The position numbers and the translations under genes are program-made. DNA of 64,000 nucleotides from the NCBI GenBank assembly GCA_964035545.1, contig OZ037767.1, positions 3,294,680 to 3,358,679 on the forward strand, read 5' to 3'. The stretch comes from Bugula neritina (lineage: Eukaryota > Bryozoa > Gymnolaemata > Cheilostomatida > Bugulidae). Below the pieces are notes generated by a model. The model made no database searches. It was not told the origin of the DNA and saw only the letters and a program-made list of their open reading frames with translations. Positions 34,889-48,049 of this stretch are shown here, in pieces (position 1 is the stretch's first letter; each line of letters begins with the position of its first letter).

Positions 34889-37540
34889 TCATGTTTCACA
34901 GCCGTTGCTATGCAACTCAATAACATGGTCAATTGCATCTACTAAACTGGGTAAAGTCAAATACGGAGCTGGGTTTATCTTCGTCTCATCTCCTGGTCTG
35001 TATTTGCCTGGCAAGAGATGAACCAACATTAATACTAGAAACAAATAGCAATCAGTATATGAGTATTTACATATGTCCAGTCCAACTGCCTGTACGAACA
35101 ATAAAGGCTTAAGTAGCAAGAGTCCACACTGTTTTCTGGTAAAGAAATCTCCCCAAGATAAAACATTAATACAATTGACTTATAGAGGTTAAGATTGTTT
35201 CAAGAGGCAGTGGTTTGCTAGACAGTAATGGGTGTCTAGTGAGATGTTTGTACTAAAACGTTAATAGGCCTATACACTTACTCATGGGTGGGGGGGGGGG
35301 GACAATTAGCCTAGGAACTAACCTGTTTGTACTAATATTCCTTTCATACCAATAGCCTGAGCCCCAGCCACATCATCTTGAACATCCTAGATAGAATAGT
35401 TGATATGGTCAAGAAAACCTAGGGCTTCTGATGTTACGATATGATAAGATTAGAAAACCCCACTGATTAGTAATGTAAGCTATTAAAGGTCTAGCATAAA
35501 TGTTTCTATAGATAGAACATTGGAAGCACATATATTGAGAGAATAAAGTAATCAAATGCTTTTCCAATTACTGATGTTTTACACAACATACACTCACACA
35601 CACGCGCGCATACACACACACACGCACATATGCATGTCTACAGCTAACTAAAACTATATACAGCAATAATATAGTGCCAACAGTTAACGTACATCACCAA
35701 TCATGACACAATCCTCAACCTCAACACCTTCAAAGTCAGCAATGGAATGCTCAAAGAACTTTCTAGAAGGTTTTCCAACTACAGTAGCGGTGAGACCAGT
35801 AGAGTATTCCAGAGCTGACACGAAAGCACCTGCAATATGATAATCAAAGGCAATGCAGTGTACAAGCTGCAACTCCCTACGGCCTACACCAACAATATAC
35901 ATACAGCACTGTCAAGTGATCACATTTCCTGTGAATGTCAAGAAAAGACTGAATTTCAAGCTGTTGGCAGAGATAAGAAAATGGGGTTGCACACATCTAC
36001 GCTAAATTGCCGTTGGTAGCAGAATGACGCCATTATTATGTCAAATATAAGAGGTGCACAATAGATAAGAGCAAAATCTACATAGTTAACACACTATTAC
36101 TTTTCGATATGATAGAGTTATCCCCCCGCCATATATGCTTCAGTGGTGGACAACTACACATCGTAATCACCTACGTCCTACACACACCTATTAATACAAA
36201 TATAAACAGGATACTTTAGCTTAGCTGGCAAATGTATAATCAAAAATGGGTCGAACATTCCATTATGATATACTCTACAGTTGAAATGTATATAATTCTA
36301 ACAATAATTTTTTCAGTCTATAAGTAGGGCACATCCCACACTATTTAGGTGTCAACAGTAATACACAAGTTTATTATAGTAAAGCTCAAGTTCTACAACA
36401 TAACAGACTAGTTAAATAAATTTAGTTTTAGTTGTCAAAATCTGATAAAAACTTACATACTCAACCAACTTGCCAAACCAAAGCTCGAAATACATGCTAA
36501 TAATGAGGCTTACATTACCAAACATGTGTACCAGCACTCGCACTCACCAACACAAGTAGTGATAACACCAAAACTACCTTAACACAGTTTACAAACTCGG
36601 CGCAAAGCATCAAATCCGGAACACCTGAACCTGTAAACATAATCCACTCACCTCCACCAAGAACTAAACCATGCTGCCTTTGAAGATATCGACTTTTATT
36701 AATAGCGATAAGCTCGGCATTGTCAGCATTTTTCAGACAGTTGAATGCTTCAGTGAGCTTTTCATAATTAAACATAGACGGGGCGAGTCCAATTACCACC
36801 GCATTAGGATCAACCACACTGACATCTGAAAATTTGATAAGTGATAGCAACTTGACAAAATAAAAATTAGCACAATTCTCATTGAATACAGCATGTTGGA
36901 GCAGATGTCGAGCGCCATTGTAGCAATTATTACAATATAAATGCATTTTTATAGAAACCTGGTATTTCTAATTTTCATGCCTTTGAAATCTTGTTGAGCG
37001 TTTTCTTCTAGAAACAGCATTGGACGACATTTTTTTCTCAGAACATATTGTTTGGTAGCCGTAAGAGAAGTGAAAAGATCGCCTGGAGATAAATTCACTC
37101 CGAGTCCAACAAGTCGAGTAAACAACGACGCTACAGATTCTTTGCTTGAATTAGTTACGAACCGAAAAGAAATTCCACTTTTTCTTATTCTACAACATTT
37201 AAAATTCATATCAAAAACCTTCAAACCAGTTTAGTCAACAGGTTGAGCATATTTTGCCATCAAAACATAAATATTTTGTTTACAAAAGCAGGCAAAGAGA
37301 AATTGTTTTATTTTAAAATTAAAAAATAAAATTGATCATTTTCTTATGAAAACATTTTGAACAGCTAACTCCCGCTACCCGAACAGGACAGAGCGGAGAT
37401 AGGTGAGAAAAAATTTAGAACAGCTAATTGATATCTTATAACCTGTCGATTGCCCTGGCCGCACCAGCTACTATACTATTCTCAACGTGAACCGTCCCAG
37501 ATAAGTCAATCAGCACACATTTAGGCACAAATCGACCCAT
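34889..37540 (-). CDS. HDHD2: HDHD2-type HAD phosphatase, complete
   Basis: Six exons: 37443-37540, 36981-37189, 36652-36825, 35693-35829, 35323-35386, 34889-35007, 266 aa. The family motifs are in order. Motif I is VLIDLSGTVH (Asp nucleophile near residue 12, the second Asp of DxD replaced by Ser, as in HDHD2 relatives). Motif II is FRFVTNSSKES, motif III VVGKPSRKFF, and motif IV MIGDDVQDDVAGAQ. The end is GKYRPGDETKINPAPYL. HDHD2 belongs to the C2-cap HAD hydrolases; its physiological substrate is not well established. The junction after DFK works only with a GC donor at 36979-36980 (AAAG|GCATGA): the joined protein then aligns without gaps to the family, and no GT site gives a usable phase. 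Confidence 0.94.
35587..35634. repeat. (CA)n-like microsatellite
   Basis: Imperfect CA repeats with CACGCGCGCATACACACA in an HDHD2 intron. Confidence 0.85.
37369..37412. repeat. Dispersed repeat fragment, copy 1
   Basis: GAACAGGACAGAGCGGAGAT followed by AGGTGAGAA closely matches 52068-52092. Both lie in introns on the plus strand (HDHD2 intron 1 and NOP53 intron 4). Probably the end of an unidentified transposable element. Confidence 0.55.
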
Positions 37541-37619
37541 GAAATAGTATCTTTACCTAGAAGTTAAAACAAACACAAGATTTTAGTTTCTAGCCTATCT
37601 AACGAATTAAATTTTATTA

Positions 37620-39300
37620 TTCAATTCGCGAGCAACTAATGGCTTTATTTTTGAATTTGAGGTCTTATATGAGCAAAATAATAAATGATCAAACAACATA
37701 TTTTGTAATAATGCCAGCCATATCAATCATAATAAATCATAATCATGATGATAGTCACAACTTCAAATCATAAATGCTATTTTTCAATTACTAGAATTAA
37801 ATTTTGTGACACTGATGCCTTTAGTATCCTAATGCTGTTTGACCTTATTTATAGCAGTTATAGACCCAATGTTTATATAATTTTGAAGATGCTTACATGG
37901 AAGCTCATATACTAATCGGCACAACACACAATCGAATAGCTAATAGTTCTTGTAAACTGAAAGCATTTTCACTTTTACTACTTGGCTATGCAACAAGTCT
38001 TGTACATAGTCAATGCATTATATATATGTGACACCGTTCACCATAATCCTATATTAACAGCTAATATTTAATTTCACTTTCATAATCAATTTGAGAATCA
38101 ATTTCAACAGCCAAATTGTTACGCTAGTTAGTAAATGAGTAAGTGAACCTAGTCTTGGTGGAAGAATTAAAAGAAAAATTGAAAAATGATAACATGAAAG
38201 AAAATCTAAAATTCTAAAAGACTCAAAAATTTTACCGTCTTCAATTTGTTCAGCTTTTTTGACAATTATTTCTATTTTTACTTTCCCGAAAGTCAAAGCT
38301 TTTACTTTCACGGTGCTGCATTATAATCACGAATATAATAATGATTATGGCCATGAGCACATCAAAAAGGTCTATCACTATGCCTACCGCTATAATACTA
38401 ATTGCATTCATTAAAATTATTACTAGTCTTACTATTAAATTTAGTAATACTAATAGTATTGGTGTCTATATTTATAACCGTGAGCATAGTGACCGTGATG
38501 GCGATTTATTAAATCCCTTATCATATTAGTATTTATAATCATAATGATTATCATTATAACATCATTATGAATATGACAATAAATAAATGAAAATTATATA
38601 TTCGCAATCATCATCATAACGATAATGATTGCTAATATATCTATATTTTATAATTTAATTATAATTATTATAAAATATTACTATAGTAATAATTAATGAA
38701 TTATTACTATCAATATAACAAAGTCATTCATTATCAGTATGACTGTGCCTATAAGTTATACTTATAGTAATGAGTATAAACATGAGTATTTATTGTACCA
38801 AATTAACTATTAAAATATATATTTTATTACTTATACTTATACCCTATTATTATTTATACCTTATAGTTATACCATTATACTTAGTCTTACAGTTAAACTT
38901 AATCATAATATTTTTATTAAATTTAGTAGTAATACTAATAGTAATAGTAATAGTATTACTAATAGTAATGGTATTAGTAATATTTATACTAATTAACGTT
39001 TATTTTTATGATTATAATTATTAAATTATAAATAATAATATAATTACAATGATAATCATAATGATAATTATCAATATTATCATTATGATATTCAATTCCA
39101 TACTCATACTGATACGCCATACGGTATGTCAACTGTCACGATCATGATGATTACGAACTTGAAGTGATGGTGACAATGGTAATACTCATACTGATGTTAC
39201 TAATTCATAATTATATTAAACTTGATATTAATATTATTATTATTATTTATTATAAATATAATTATTTATTTATTGTTATACTTAGTACTTACTCATATTG
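37620..39300. repeat. Long degenerate short-word island upstream of HDHD2
   Basis: Words such as ATAATCATGATGATAGTCA, TAGTAATACTAATAGTA and TTATACTTATACCCTATTAT recur for about 1.6 kb, starting about 80 bp upstream of the HDHD2 ATG. Several open frames inside (for example 38341-38529 and 38770-39024) have Ile/Val/Leu/Ser-biased composition from the repeats and no family signature. I see no gene here. Confidence 0.5.
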
Positions 39301-40339
39301 TAATGCATAAGATTTTAAGATTTGGGGAATGATAATCCTAATTAAAAAACAGAAAAGGGAAACACAGATTACTAAAATGTTATACTAGTAAACTTTTACC
39401 CATTAACAAAATTTACAAAAACAAAACAAAACCTTCACTCTCTAGAGTCAGTCTCAACTTGATAACAAATATTAGAACAACGCTAAAGGGGTCGGCAACT
39501 GCGGCACAAAGCATGTGGTCACTGAGTGCCGTTTATGTAAACACCATTGTCCGAACCACTGAACTGGAAAAGAGTTCATTTGTCCGAACTTCAACCCTCT
39601 AGTTCCAAAACCCCCAACCTACTAGGGTTAGTGATTCCGAACTGTGTGCTGCACCAAGCGATTTCTCAATCAAACCGGCCGTCGAGTAATAATATTCTAA
39701 ACATGGAGTTTTCCCAACACATCTCTGCAGATGCCCGTTGTGAGACTATGAGGAACTCAAGTAAGAGGTCTGTATCCGGGAAAATCCCAAACAAAACAGT
39801 TTAGAAACCTTCTGGTTAGGCAGCTTGCTTCTTCTGAATTTGACTTCACAGAAATAAGTGTTGCATCAAAGATAAACGTGATTTGAAATCTTTATATTTC
39901 ACCCAAAGTGAAGCGAAAGAAGATGGTATAAATTTCATGTTTTTTAACAACAGCATACTGCATAGTGTAGTAAGATGAAGCTTCATACCCAGGTGCTATA
40001 ATAACAAAACCGGTCATCAATTCAAGTACAACATATATATAAAATAAGGGAAGCAGCCAAAAACGTAACTATTACAATTAATATAGTTGTTTACATCCAC
40101 TCTCCTCGTGTTTACAACATACAAAATTAATTCAAAACCTCCTACAATTAATGTCAATACCATAAAAACTTTTGGTATGCAGTAAACAGATACATTGAAG
40201 AAATGTATCAGAAAGTTATTGACATAAAAGTGAAATTTGACTTAACCTTCACTAATTGCATATAGGTGTTTGCCAAATGCTGCAAACTAGTGACAACTAA
40301 AATAATAATTTTATAGGCCTATATGTAGTAATAAGTCAT

Positions 40340-40572
40340 AAAATTATTTGGGTTTAGAGTCACCATCCCTGTGAGAGCCCCTAGCTGATGGAAAAAGTTC
40401 TTTTAAGCATGTTGTGGAATTGTTTTTTTATTGTGACAAAAGCAACAATTATAGTCATAAATTTTTTCCAGCAGAAGTATAAACAAAAATTTATTACTGG
40501 GGTTGAAATCAAGTTAAGATATGTTTACTAGGCCAGTGCTCTAACCATGCAATATAGACCACATATAGCAAT
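40340..40572 (-). mobile_element. tRNA-derived SINE, diverged copy
   Basis: On the minus strand: TGGTTAGAGCACTGGCCTAG, a degraded B box (TTTCAACCCCAG), a body with a long T-rich insertion-like part, and the family tail AGGGATGGTGACTCTAAAC. Length about 230 bp, as in the copy at 28440. Confidence 0.7.
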
Positions 40573-40589
40573 GCTACATATTTTTATTG

Positions 40590-40765
40590 AAAAGGCAATG
40601 GGATCAAACCGACCAATCCAGAACAAGGCAGCTCCCCTCAAATGCTCCACTGGAGAAGTCATCGCCGACAAAGGAAAACAGATGGAGAGATGAGTGGAAT
40701 ACTACACCAACCTGTACTCTCACCAGAATGTGAAGTCTTCCTCCGCTCTTAAGATGCAGTCGAAT
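40590..40765 (+). mobile_element. Non-LTR retrotransposon (LINE) fragment
   Basis: The plus-strand frame from 40597 reads SNRPIQNKAAPLKCSTGEVI then ADKGKQMER, a stop, and VEYYTNLYSHQNV. The TGEVI-ADKGKQMER-VEYYTNLY pattern is typical of the linker between endonuclease and reverse transcriptase of invertebrate LINEs. Only about 55 codons remain, with an internal stop. Confidence 0.65.
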
Positions 40766-42399
40766 GTATGTTCACTCTGGATGATTTTGCTGTACATAAT
40801 ATGTTATAATCATATAAGGTATATTTTACTGATAGCCTGAGTAACTTTATATTGAATGACTCATCAAAAGCCAAGTCATACTAAGCCAAAGTCTTTCCTA
40901 TATTCATCTAATCTAATACTATACACTATATTACATTATATAAAAACACCATGCGAAGATGTGCATAGTGCTGTGCTCATAAACACACTACACCAGAGTC
41001 ATATATATGGTAAACTTCCAGTCTTCTATCAAACTAGAGCATTGACTCATTATTAAATGTTATATAATGTTTGTACTGTAAGTATTACAACATCATGATA
41101 TACAACAACATGATTTATATGTACATTATGTGTTGTAATGCCCTAACCTAAATAAGTACAGTTTATAATATTATAATGATAAAATAACAGAAGAATATAA
41201 ATGTGTATACTCACATAAAGGATCAATCTCTAAAATTATAATTTTCAAATTAACCTAATATTCTATTCATTGAGAGTCAATAGCTTATAAGGCTTTATAG
41301 GCTGCATGTAGTAGGGTGGTTCAAAATGTGGACTATAAGTCCCCCCTCTTTCTCAACATTGCAACATATTATTATGTTTAAAACATTTCTTCCCTAACAT
41401 TTCACAAATTATTTCCAGAGCTAGTTATTTGTATGACTAATGAACCGAAAAGCATTGTTTAAATTTTCCTCTATTTGAGACCAAAATTGCTAAAAATAGC
41501 TTAAGCAATGAAAGTCTGCGAAACTTATAGACGAATTGTTCTATAAGCAAAAATCTGAATTCATATCAAGACATGTGTGCCCTAAATTTGTTATAAACAA
41601 AATGGTTGGGGCATATAACCCTAAAACAGTATTTAGGTAATAGTTAAGATACATATGAATATTTGAATACTATATAAGCTAGTAAAGTGTGTCAGCTCAT
41701 AATAACCTCCAAATACAGTATTTTTCACACAGCCATATTGTTTGCCATCTAACACGTTTCTTTACCTTTGCAAGTGGCTTTAGAGAGTCGATGCTGATAT
41801 TATGATTCAACGGATGCAACATTATTGTGTTTCAGAAATTGCTTGAGGGAGCACTAAGTGCAGAGATTCGGCGAGATGGGGTGTACTTCGGATGATGATG
41901 ATGAATACACAAATATTGCACTCAATGACCCCTAAACTTTTCTTGCATTTAGCGATACCGGCCTCGACACCCTCCCCGGATTTGTCAATTTGTCATATTA
42001 TTCTTCATGTACATGTAGTTGCTTCACTTGCTATCAAGGGTTACAAGAAAGATAACTCTAATATTTAAACATACAAGAAACTATCGACATACCATATATG
42101 GCGATAAGGCGAACCATTTCATATTAATGCGCGCTAAGACTAGTTTGTACTAAAAACTTATAAAAAAAACTGACTCAGTTTTTAAATAATTATAAGACAA
42201 AGCTACAGCATTAAAATTTGTCTAAATTAAAAGCGTAGATTTAGTCAAACAAAAATAAGCAATTAGCGAATTATATGTCAAAATCCAGGAAATGCGTAGT
42301 GTGAGTTATTAGGTCTTTGTTTGCGAACAGGCTTCAAATTTAGTCGTAGGTATAGTGGAGGACTAGGAACGTTTGAGAACTCTAAATCGCGAAGAAAAA

Positions 42400-45300
42400 A
42401 TGGTGAGATTAGAATCATTAGTAATTTAAATTATACCTACTTATAAACCCAATTATTATAATCTGTCACCACAATATAATGTTTGGTGCAAGTCTGTCTT
42501 TAGTATAGTAGTGCCAGTGAGATGGTATTAGTAATACTAGTATTAAAATAAATAAATAACTGTAAGTAGTACTAGTTCAGTAGTTGAGTAGTACTGCTAC
42601 TAGTACTGCTACATCTCACTTGAGCTTTAACTTAAAGTGGCAAGTAATAAAGTTTTGTTTGTTAGCAATACTAATAGTAATACTAATGGTGATTACAATT
42701 ACTATTGATATTAACAATAGCATCAACATGGTTGTAACTTTTAATCAGTAATGAATAGTTTTACTAACTTCAATTGTAACAATCACAATGTATGATATTG
42801 ATAGTCATAGTCATTGAATATCGGTATGGACATCTGACTGAGGACTGCTTTGTTTAGTTCTACCACATTTAGTTTTACTCAAAGTACAAGTATAACGATA
42901 AGACTTAGACTACTAAATTACTAACTAACTAAATTACACTGTCATCAGGTCTGATCAGTAATAATAAAGCTCCTGCTCACCTAGCCACCTTATTATTACT
43001 ACTAGTATGATCCTTTTTAATCTTGTTACTTGGTTCTAGTTATAATACTTATCTATTTCCTGTATTTTATTAACGATAATATAGCTAAAAGTAAAGAACT
43101 CTAAACCTGTAATCAGTAATGTGTAGATATGATTGACAGTCAAGCTTTTTTCTTAAAATGTATTAAGTTCATGATCAACGTTGTTTAATAATTGTGAACC
43201 TAAGCAGCTTTCCAACTACCTATAATATCAATGCAAGTATATTGATGTAAAATAGTAAAACGTTTTTGCGTTGAAAAGTGAAGTTTTGTAGAAAAAAATT
43301 AATATTTACAGTTTTGCACCAGGGAAATTGCTGCTTTTTTAAATTAATTATCCATTAAAAGCTGACCTTTAACTATTTTAGGCAAGCGTATAGGTTAGAG
43401 AAATCACATAGATTTGCATGCAAGTGCTCCAGTGCTATTAAAACTGTAAGCTGTGTTGACAGATTTATTTTTGCAATTGTGGATGATGTTGATGCGAGTT
43501 GCTCGTGGGTTTTGTAGTCTTCAGGTATCAAACTTCATGAAGATGTCGTACCATCAATCACAGATATAAGGAAGAATCACTTGTATAGCTTTGTACTTTA
43601 CCGAATTGTTAACAAAAAAGAGATACAAGTTTCACACCGGGAACCAAAAGATAGTATGTATACAGAACCATTGATAGGTTAAGCCAGGTGATGGTCAAAT
43701 AGTTGGGACGCATGATTATTGTTGAATAACTTTTGTGTCAGTGCAACTAGATCTCTAAAACTATATATTTTCTGAATCCTTAGGCTGAATCTAAAGAATA
43801 TAATTTTAATGATATTTTAGAAAGCTAGCTCTTTTTATAAGCTCTACGATAAGAGCCACCCCCAATTACTGCAATTTAGATCAAAATTCCAATTATTTTA
43901 ACTATGTAAAAATAATTTCAAATATTTTTGAACAACTCTTTGTGCAATATGGTGGGCCTGAAAAGGGCCTTTGAGTTTAGAAACACTTTTTAATACTTTG
44001 TTGGTCTTCCTTTGCTGGATATCACTAGCTGGCAGTGCCTTGGCATGCTTTCCACCAGTTTTAGCAACTCCTTTCTGGTGATTTATCTGTGCCAAGCTTT
44101 GACAATTCTCTCATTTAGTTTCAGCTTGCTGGGGGCTCTTCCACCTTTACTCAGAATTTTTTTGAATCTCATCCATAGATTTTCAATTGGGTTCAGGTCC
44201 TGTGAACCATTCTTGCGATGCCCTGCTCCTGAACCCAATTGTTGATAGCCATTGAGTGATGGCGAGGGGCAATGTCGTCCTGGGAAATCCAACTACCACC
44301 ATTGTACATCTTTTGTTCTGTTGGCAGCAGCTTTTCTTTTAGTATTTTCTAGTACAATTTACTGTTAATGGTCGTGAGGCCAGGCCTTAATGCACTGTAG
44401 ACTAACTAGAGATCGAATTAGTTATTTGCAATTAAGTAAAACGGGTTCCTGGGGGTCTAAGGACTCTTTAGATACGCGCACACGCACGCAAATTTATGCA
44501 AGTTTGCTAGAAGAAAGTTGAGATAATGGCTAGTGTTGAAATTCCGGAAATTCAATTATTCATTCCAACTATTTTGGCCATTACTGTAGCTTCTGAATAA
44601 TTATTTTGCTCTTATGTATACAACGTTAATATGCCTCTATGAGAACTGCAAACTTAAATGCTGCTCTATTATATTTTTACCCAAAACCTGATATGATCAA
44701 ATGAGTGTTTTGTAAATTTAGCATTATTTAGTACTTGCACTATTTGGACTAGAAAAATTTGGGAATAATCTATAGTACTTCTCATAACATTAGCAAGTAC
44801 CAATTGCCTGTTTTTAGGTATGTTTTATGACCCTTCTGATCCCTCTAACTTACCTCCATCATATACACGTTTGGTTGAAATGTGCAAGGAGCTTGCTGCT
44901 GAGGGTAAAGCATGTTATATAGCATATGACCTCAAGTATTTGTACAATGGTCAACCAAAGGAAAAAGTTGCGATGATTACATGGTGAGTATTTGTGATGC
45001 TCATATTATGAGCAATTTGTTGATTTTCTCTTTACTATTTCCTCACCTCGTATAAATGCTAGATTTTTCAAGCCAATATAAAGTACTGTTTTTAACATGC
45101 AACAGCTACTTTTTGGTTTTGCATCTATTTCGTCGTAAAGCTCTATTGCAACCACTAAAAGCTCAGTAATAATCTCATAATCATTTTTCAAAGTTATTGT
45201 TGCAGTTGAAAAAAGATTACGAATTAGCTGTACAGAATTTATTGAGCTGAAGAGAAGAAAATGCCAACGCACCTTATTTTGTGAAAAATAACTATCATCT

Positions 45301-45617
45301 ACTTTTCTTGAGAATCAATATTTTTAGGGCTTCTGATGATCTTGGAATAAATGAGAAAATGATATACTCATCATCCAAAGAAGCACTTAAAGTCAAAATA
45401 GACCCCTCTGTTGTGGTTCAGGCTAATGACGAAGATGAGCTCTCCATAGAACATGTGCTTTCCATGTGAGTGTTGTTTTATACATTTATTAATTTGTTGC
45501 TTCGTTTACAAAGTTATTATATTTGCTAAGTGCTTATTTTCTTATATAATTTCGTGGAACTGATATTTATATTTAATTTATACTAAATTTTTTAGTGCCA
45601 ACAAACAAGCCCGATAA
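42400..45617 (+). CDS. ADF/cofilin actin-depolymerising protein, complete
   Basis: Five coding exons: 42400-42402 (just ATG, followed by GTGAGA), 43518-43653, 44818-44983, 45328-45465, 45596-45617, total 154 aa. The protein opens MSSGIKLHEDVVPSITD, keeping the N-terminal Ser that LIM kinase phosphorylates in this family. Then come SFVLYRIVNKKEIQV, YTRLVEMCKELAAEGKACYI, EKVAMITWASDD (the TW position of the ADF-homology fold) and the long actin-binding helix MIYSSSKEALKVKI. It ends IANKQAR. It binds and severs actin filaments. Length and order match animal ADF/cofilins. Placing the intron directly after the ATG is a known feature of many ADF/cofilin genes and supports the start. An antisense Tc1 remnant sits in intron 2. 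Confidence 0.92.
42500..43080. repeat. Degenerate short-word island, ADF intron 1
   Basis: Words such as GGTATTAGTAATACTAGTA, CTGTAAGTAGTACTAG, GCAATACTAATAGTAATAC and GATATTGATAGTCATAGTC recur in the 660 bp after the ATG-only exon. There is no fixed period and no coding frame. Confidence 0.45.
43915..44400 (-). mobile_element. Tc1/mariner transposase remnant
   Basis: On the minus strand three frames give consecutive pieces of a Tc1-type transposase: WISQDDIAPRHHSMAINNWV, then DLNPIENLWMRFKKILSKGG with NERIVKAWHR, then the end region (AKALPASDIQQRK). The DLNPIENLW box holds the third catalytic acidic residue. Frameshifts separate the pieces and the N-terminal half is missing. It lies antisense in ADF intron 2. 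Confidence 0.85.
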
Positions 45618-48049
45618 TGAAACAAATCTGTTGAGCTTTCCGTGGAGTTGTCCATGAATCCTATATTTACCATACTGATTATTCCTGTACCAAGCTTGCT
45701 AACTAGTACTGAATAACCAATATACGGAAGAACTAATATTGTATTTTATACATATGGTTGCAGTTGCTCATTTATGTAGATGCAAGTCATTAAGAAAATA
45801 TGAATTCTTGTCGATTTATACTCTCAGAGCTAATTATTAACACAATTAATTGAATTTACTTACAAGTTACTAGTGTTGTTTGCAATGAAACTTTCATACT
45901 AAATAATACAAGTTTACAGAACCTCGTGCCCATTTGATCCCCATTCATTGTATCTCAAACAAAGTTCTGTTGTATAATCTTTACATTGTTTCTCCAAGGC
46001 CATGCTCCTTCAGTCAATTAGTACTAGTGTGTTTAACTCATGTCATAATGAATGTGTGATGGATGGTCCATTTTACTATTCTACTTGTCAGTTTAATCAT
46101 TCACTGAGTTTCCATACTTCACAATATATTTGCATATGAACAGGTCATTTGATTAAAGCAATTGAAATCTTGTGTTGTGGGGGTAGGGATCAGCAATAGA
46201 AACAGCGAATCACAGGTGTGACCAATTCTACCGGCATTATAATTTATATTTGCAACAATACTTGTAGAGTCTAGATTCGTTTTACCACATCTGTAGCAGT
46301 TGTGTCATGTGGTTATTGAGTCATAGCTAAGTCAGTTGCAGGTAGTGGTGAGCAATAATGGGACAGCTGTAGAAGACAAAAATGTAGCATCACAAAATTC
46401 GCTGGCTCTTGATCAAAAAGTAGATGATAGCCAGGTGCTTCAGAGATTCCTTATTAATGTCCGTATAGCCTGTACCATTGCTATAGATAAGACATAATTT
46501 TCAATTGTATCTTACAACAGTAGGATTACAAGTTTCCAAAATCAAATAATGCAAGTAGCAAAAGCTCCACAAAGTTAAAAGCATGCAGAATTTTATTTAG
46601 AATTTAGGTTATAACCGTGAGATATGATACACACTCCTGATCGAGCTGTACATGGTCTGTTGGCGCAGCAAATAATTCTAGGTACCTTATAGGTTATAAT
46701 CGACAGAAAAAAAAAACAATATTCAAGTTAAGATCAATTTTATTTCCTTATTTCACCAATAAGTTGAGACAGTAAATGATATAGCCTGCCATCCAAAAGG
46801 AGGTAAAGCTGAGGCTCATTTTAGTTGATTCCCATCTCCTTGCACTTGTTCTGAATGCACTGGGATCAGAAAAATTGTTGAGATCAGGTTTTAACCTATT
46901 ACATAGCGCAGACTCTTAATAACATGTATGTGGTTGACCTGCAGTGATGGATAAAGAAGAAGTAGGAAGTTTTGATGATAACCATGTACTGTAGGAGTGA
47001 AAAACTAATTGAACTCTTATTGGCGCATCTAAATAATGAAACTCCTGATGATATGTACCTCGAGCTCTGATGACAATATACGTAATATTATTCACTCTGA
47101 ATTGGGATTTATTCTATTTCAGTGATCATTTGTGCCATGCATCTATAATATATATTTGTTGATCTTAACACTACTTGGTTCTCTCTAGTTAGTTGTCCAC
47201 GAAGCAGAGCATATTTAACTCGTGGAAATGGCTGCTTCTATTAAGATTTCTCACCTGGTGAACATGAGTTTACCATAGAAGATGTGCATAATTCCAATGA
47301 TGATAGCATAATATGGTCGGAAAACTACCAAAGCAATCTTAATGAATTGGCTTGATTATTCAGTAATAGCTGTCAAGCAAATCACCCCACAAAAGTTTCC
47401 AGCCCTTAAATGTGGTGAACAATAACTTCTGCACGAGACAGTTCACCTAGCATTTGTAATAAGTGAATGGCAGAAAGGAATATTAGAAAAAATACTATGT
47501 TGCCAAATAAAATATCTACCAATTCATTATTCCAGTTAATTAAATATTCCTGCATTTGAACCATTCCTCTATTTGGACCAATGTTAGAAATTGCAGTGCA
47601 GATAATTCTAGTAAAAGGCAGTGAAGATTATTTAGTAACTGTTGTAGTAGCAATTAGTTTTTATTTGAACGATTTGGTAAACTTAAAGCATTAGCAAATT
47701 GCTGAAAACAGGTGTGAGCAGACATTTTAAAGTACGATGAGATGTTTTTGTATCTTCAAAAAGCACAAGATTGACTTTAAATGAAGTTGTGCATGCACAC
47801 TACACATCAAGTCAGAAAATTATTATCTAAAATTCATGGGTATAAATTTCTTAACACAGAAATAAAACCAAGTAAATTGCTGCAAGTGACACTGAAATCA
47901 GCCCATATTCATCAGGACCTCACAGTATTTGTGTGGCATCGAGCTATTCACAAGATCTTGGGGTAGCTTCAATTAAGAAAAGTTTATCTAGCTCTTAATA
48001 TAACTTATTGCAAAACTACTCAGTAATTCGCAGAGAATAATTGAGCAGT
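45618..48049. other. Intergenic, no gene supported
   Basis: Contains the ADF 3' UTR. A 50-codon frame from 46343 (VVSNNGTAVEDKN) follows a plausible acceptor but ends in a stop and has no partner exon. The 47150-47960 stretch shows short open pieces broken by stops, possibly an old transposon. I recognise no family. Confidence 0.4.

Larger units (their letters stand above)
39301..42355. other. Intergenic with transposable-element fragments
   Basis: Apart from the SINE at 40340 and the LINE fragment at 40590, I recognise nothing. The 39480-39800 segment (GGGGTCGGCAACTGCGGCAC onward) is more GC-rich than its surroundings and has an 85-codon frame without recognisable motifs. It may be an unclassified repeat. 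Confidence 0.4.

Noticed and set aside
38341-39024. Small membrane-like proteins rich in Ile/Val/Leu
   Set aside because: They lie in the degenerate ATTA-word island; composition comes from the repeat, with no splice partners or family match.
46343-46500. Possible exon VVSNNGTAVEDKN after a gttgcag acceptor
   Set aside because: Ends in a stop without a partner exon, no recognised domain, and flanking sequence is broken by stops.
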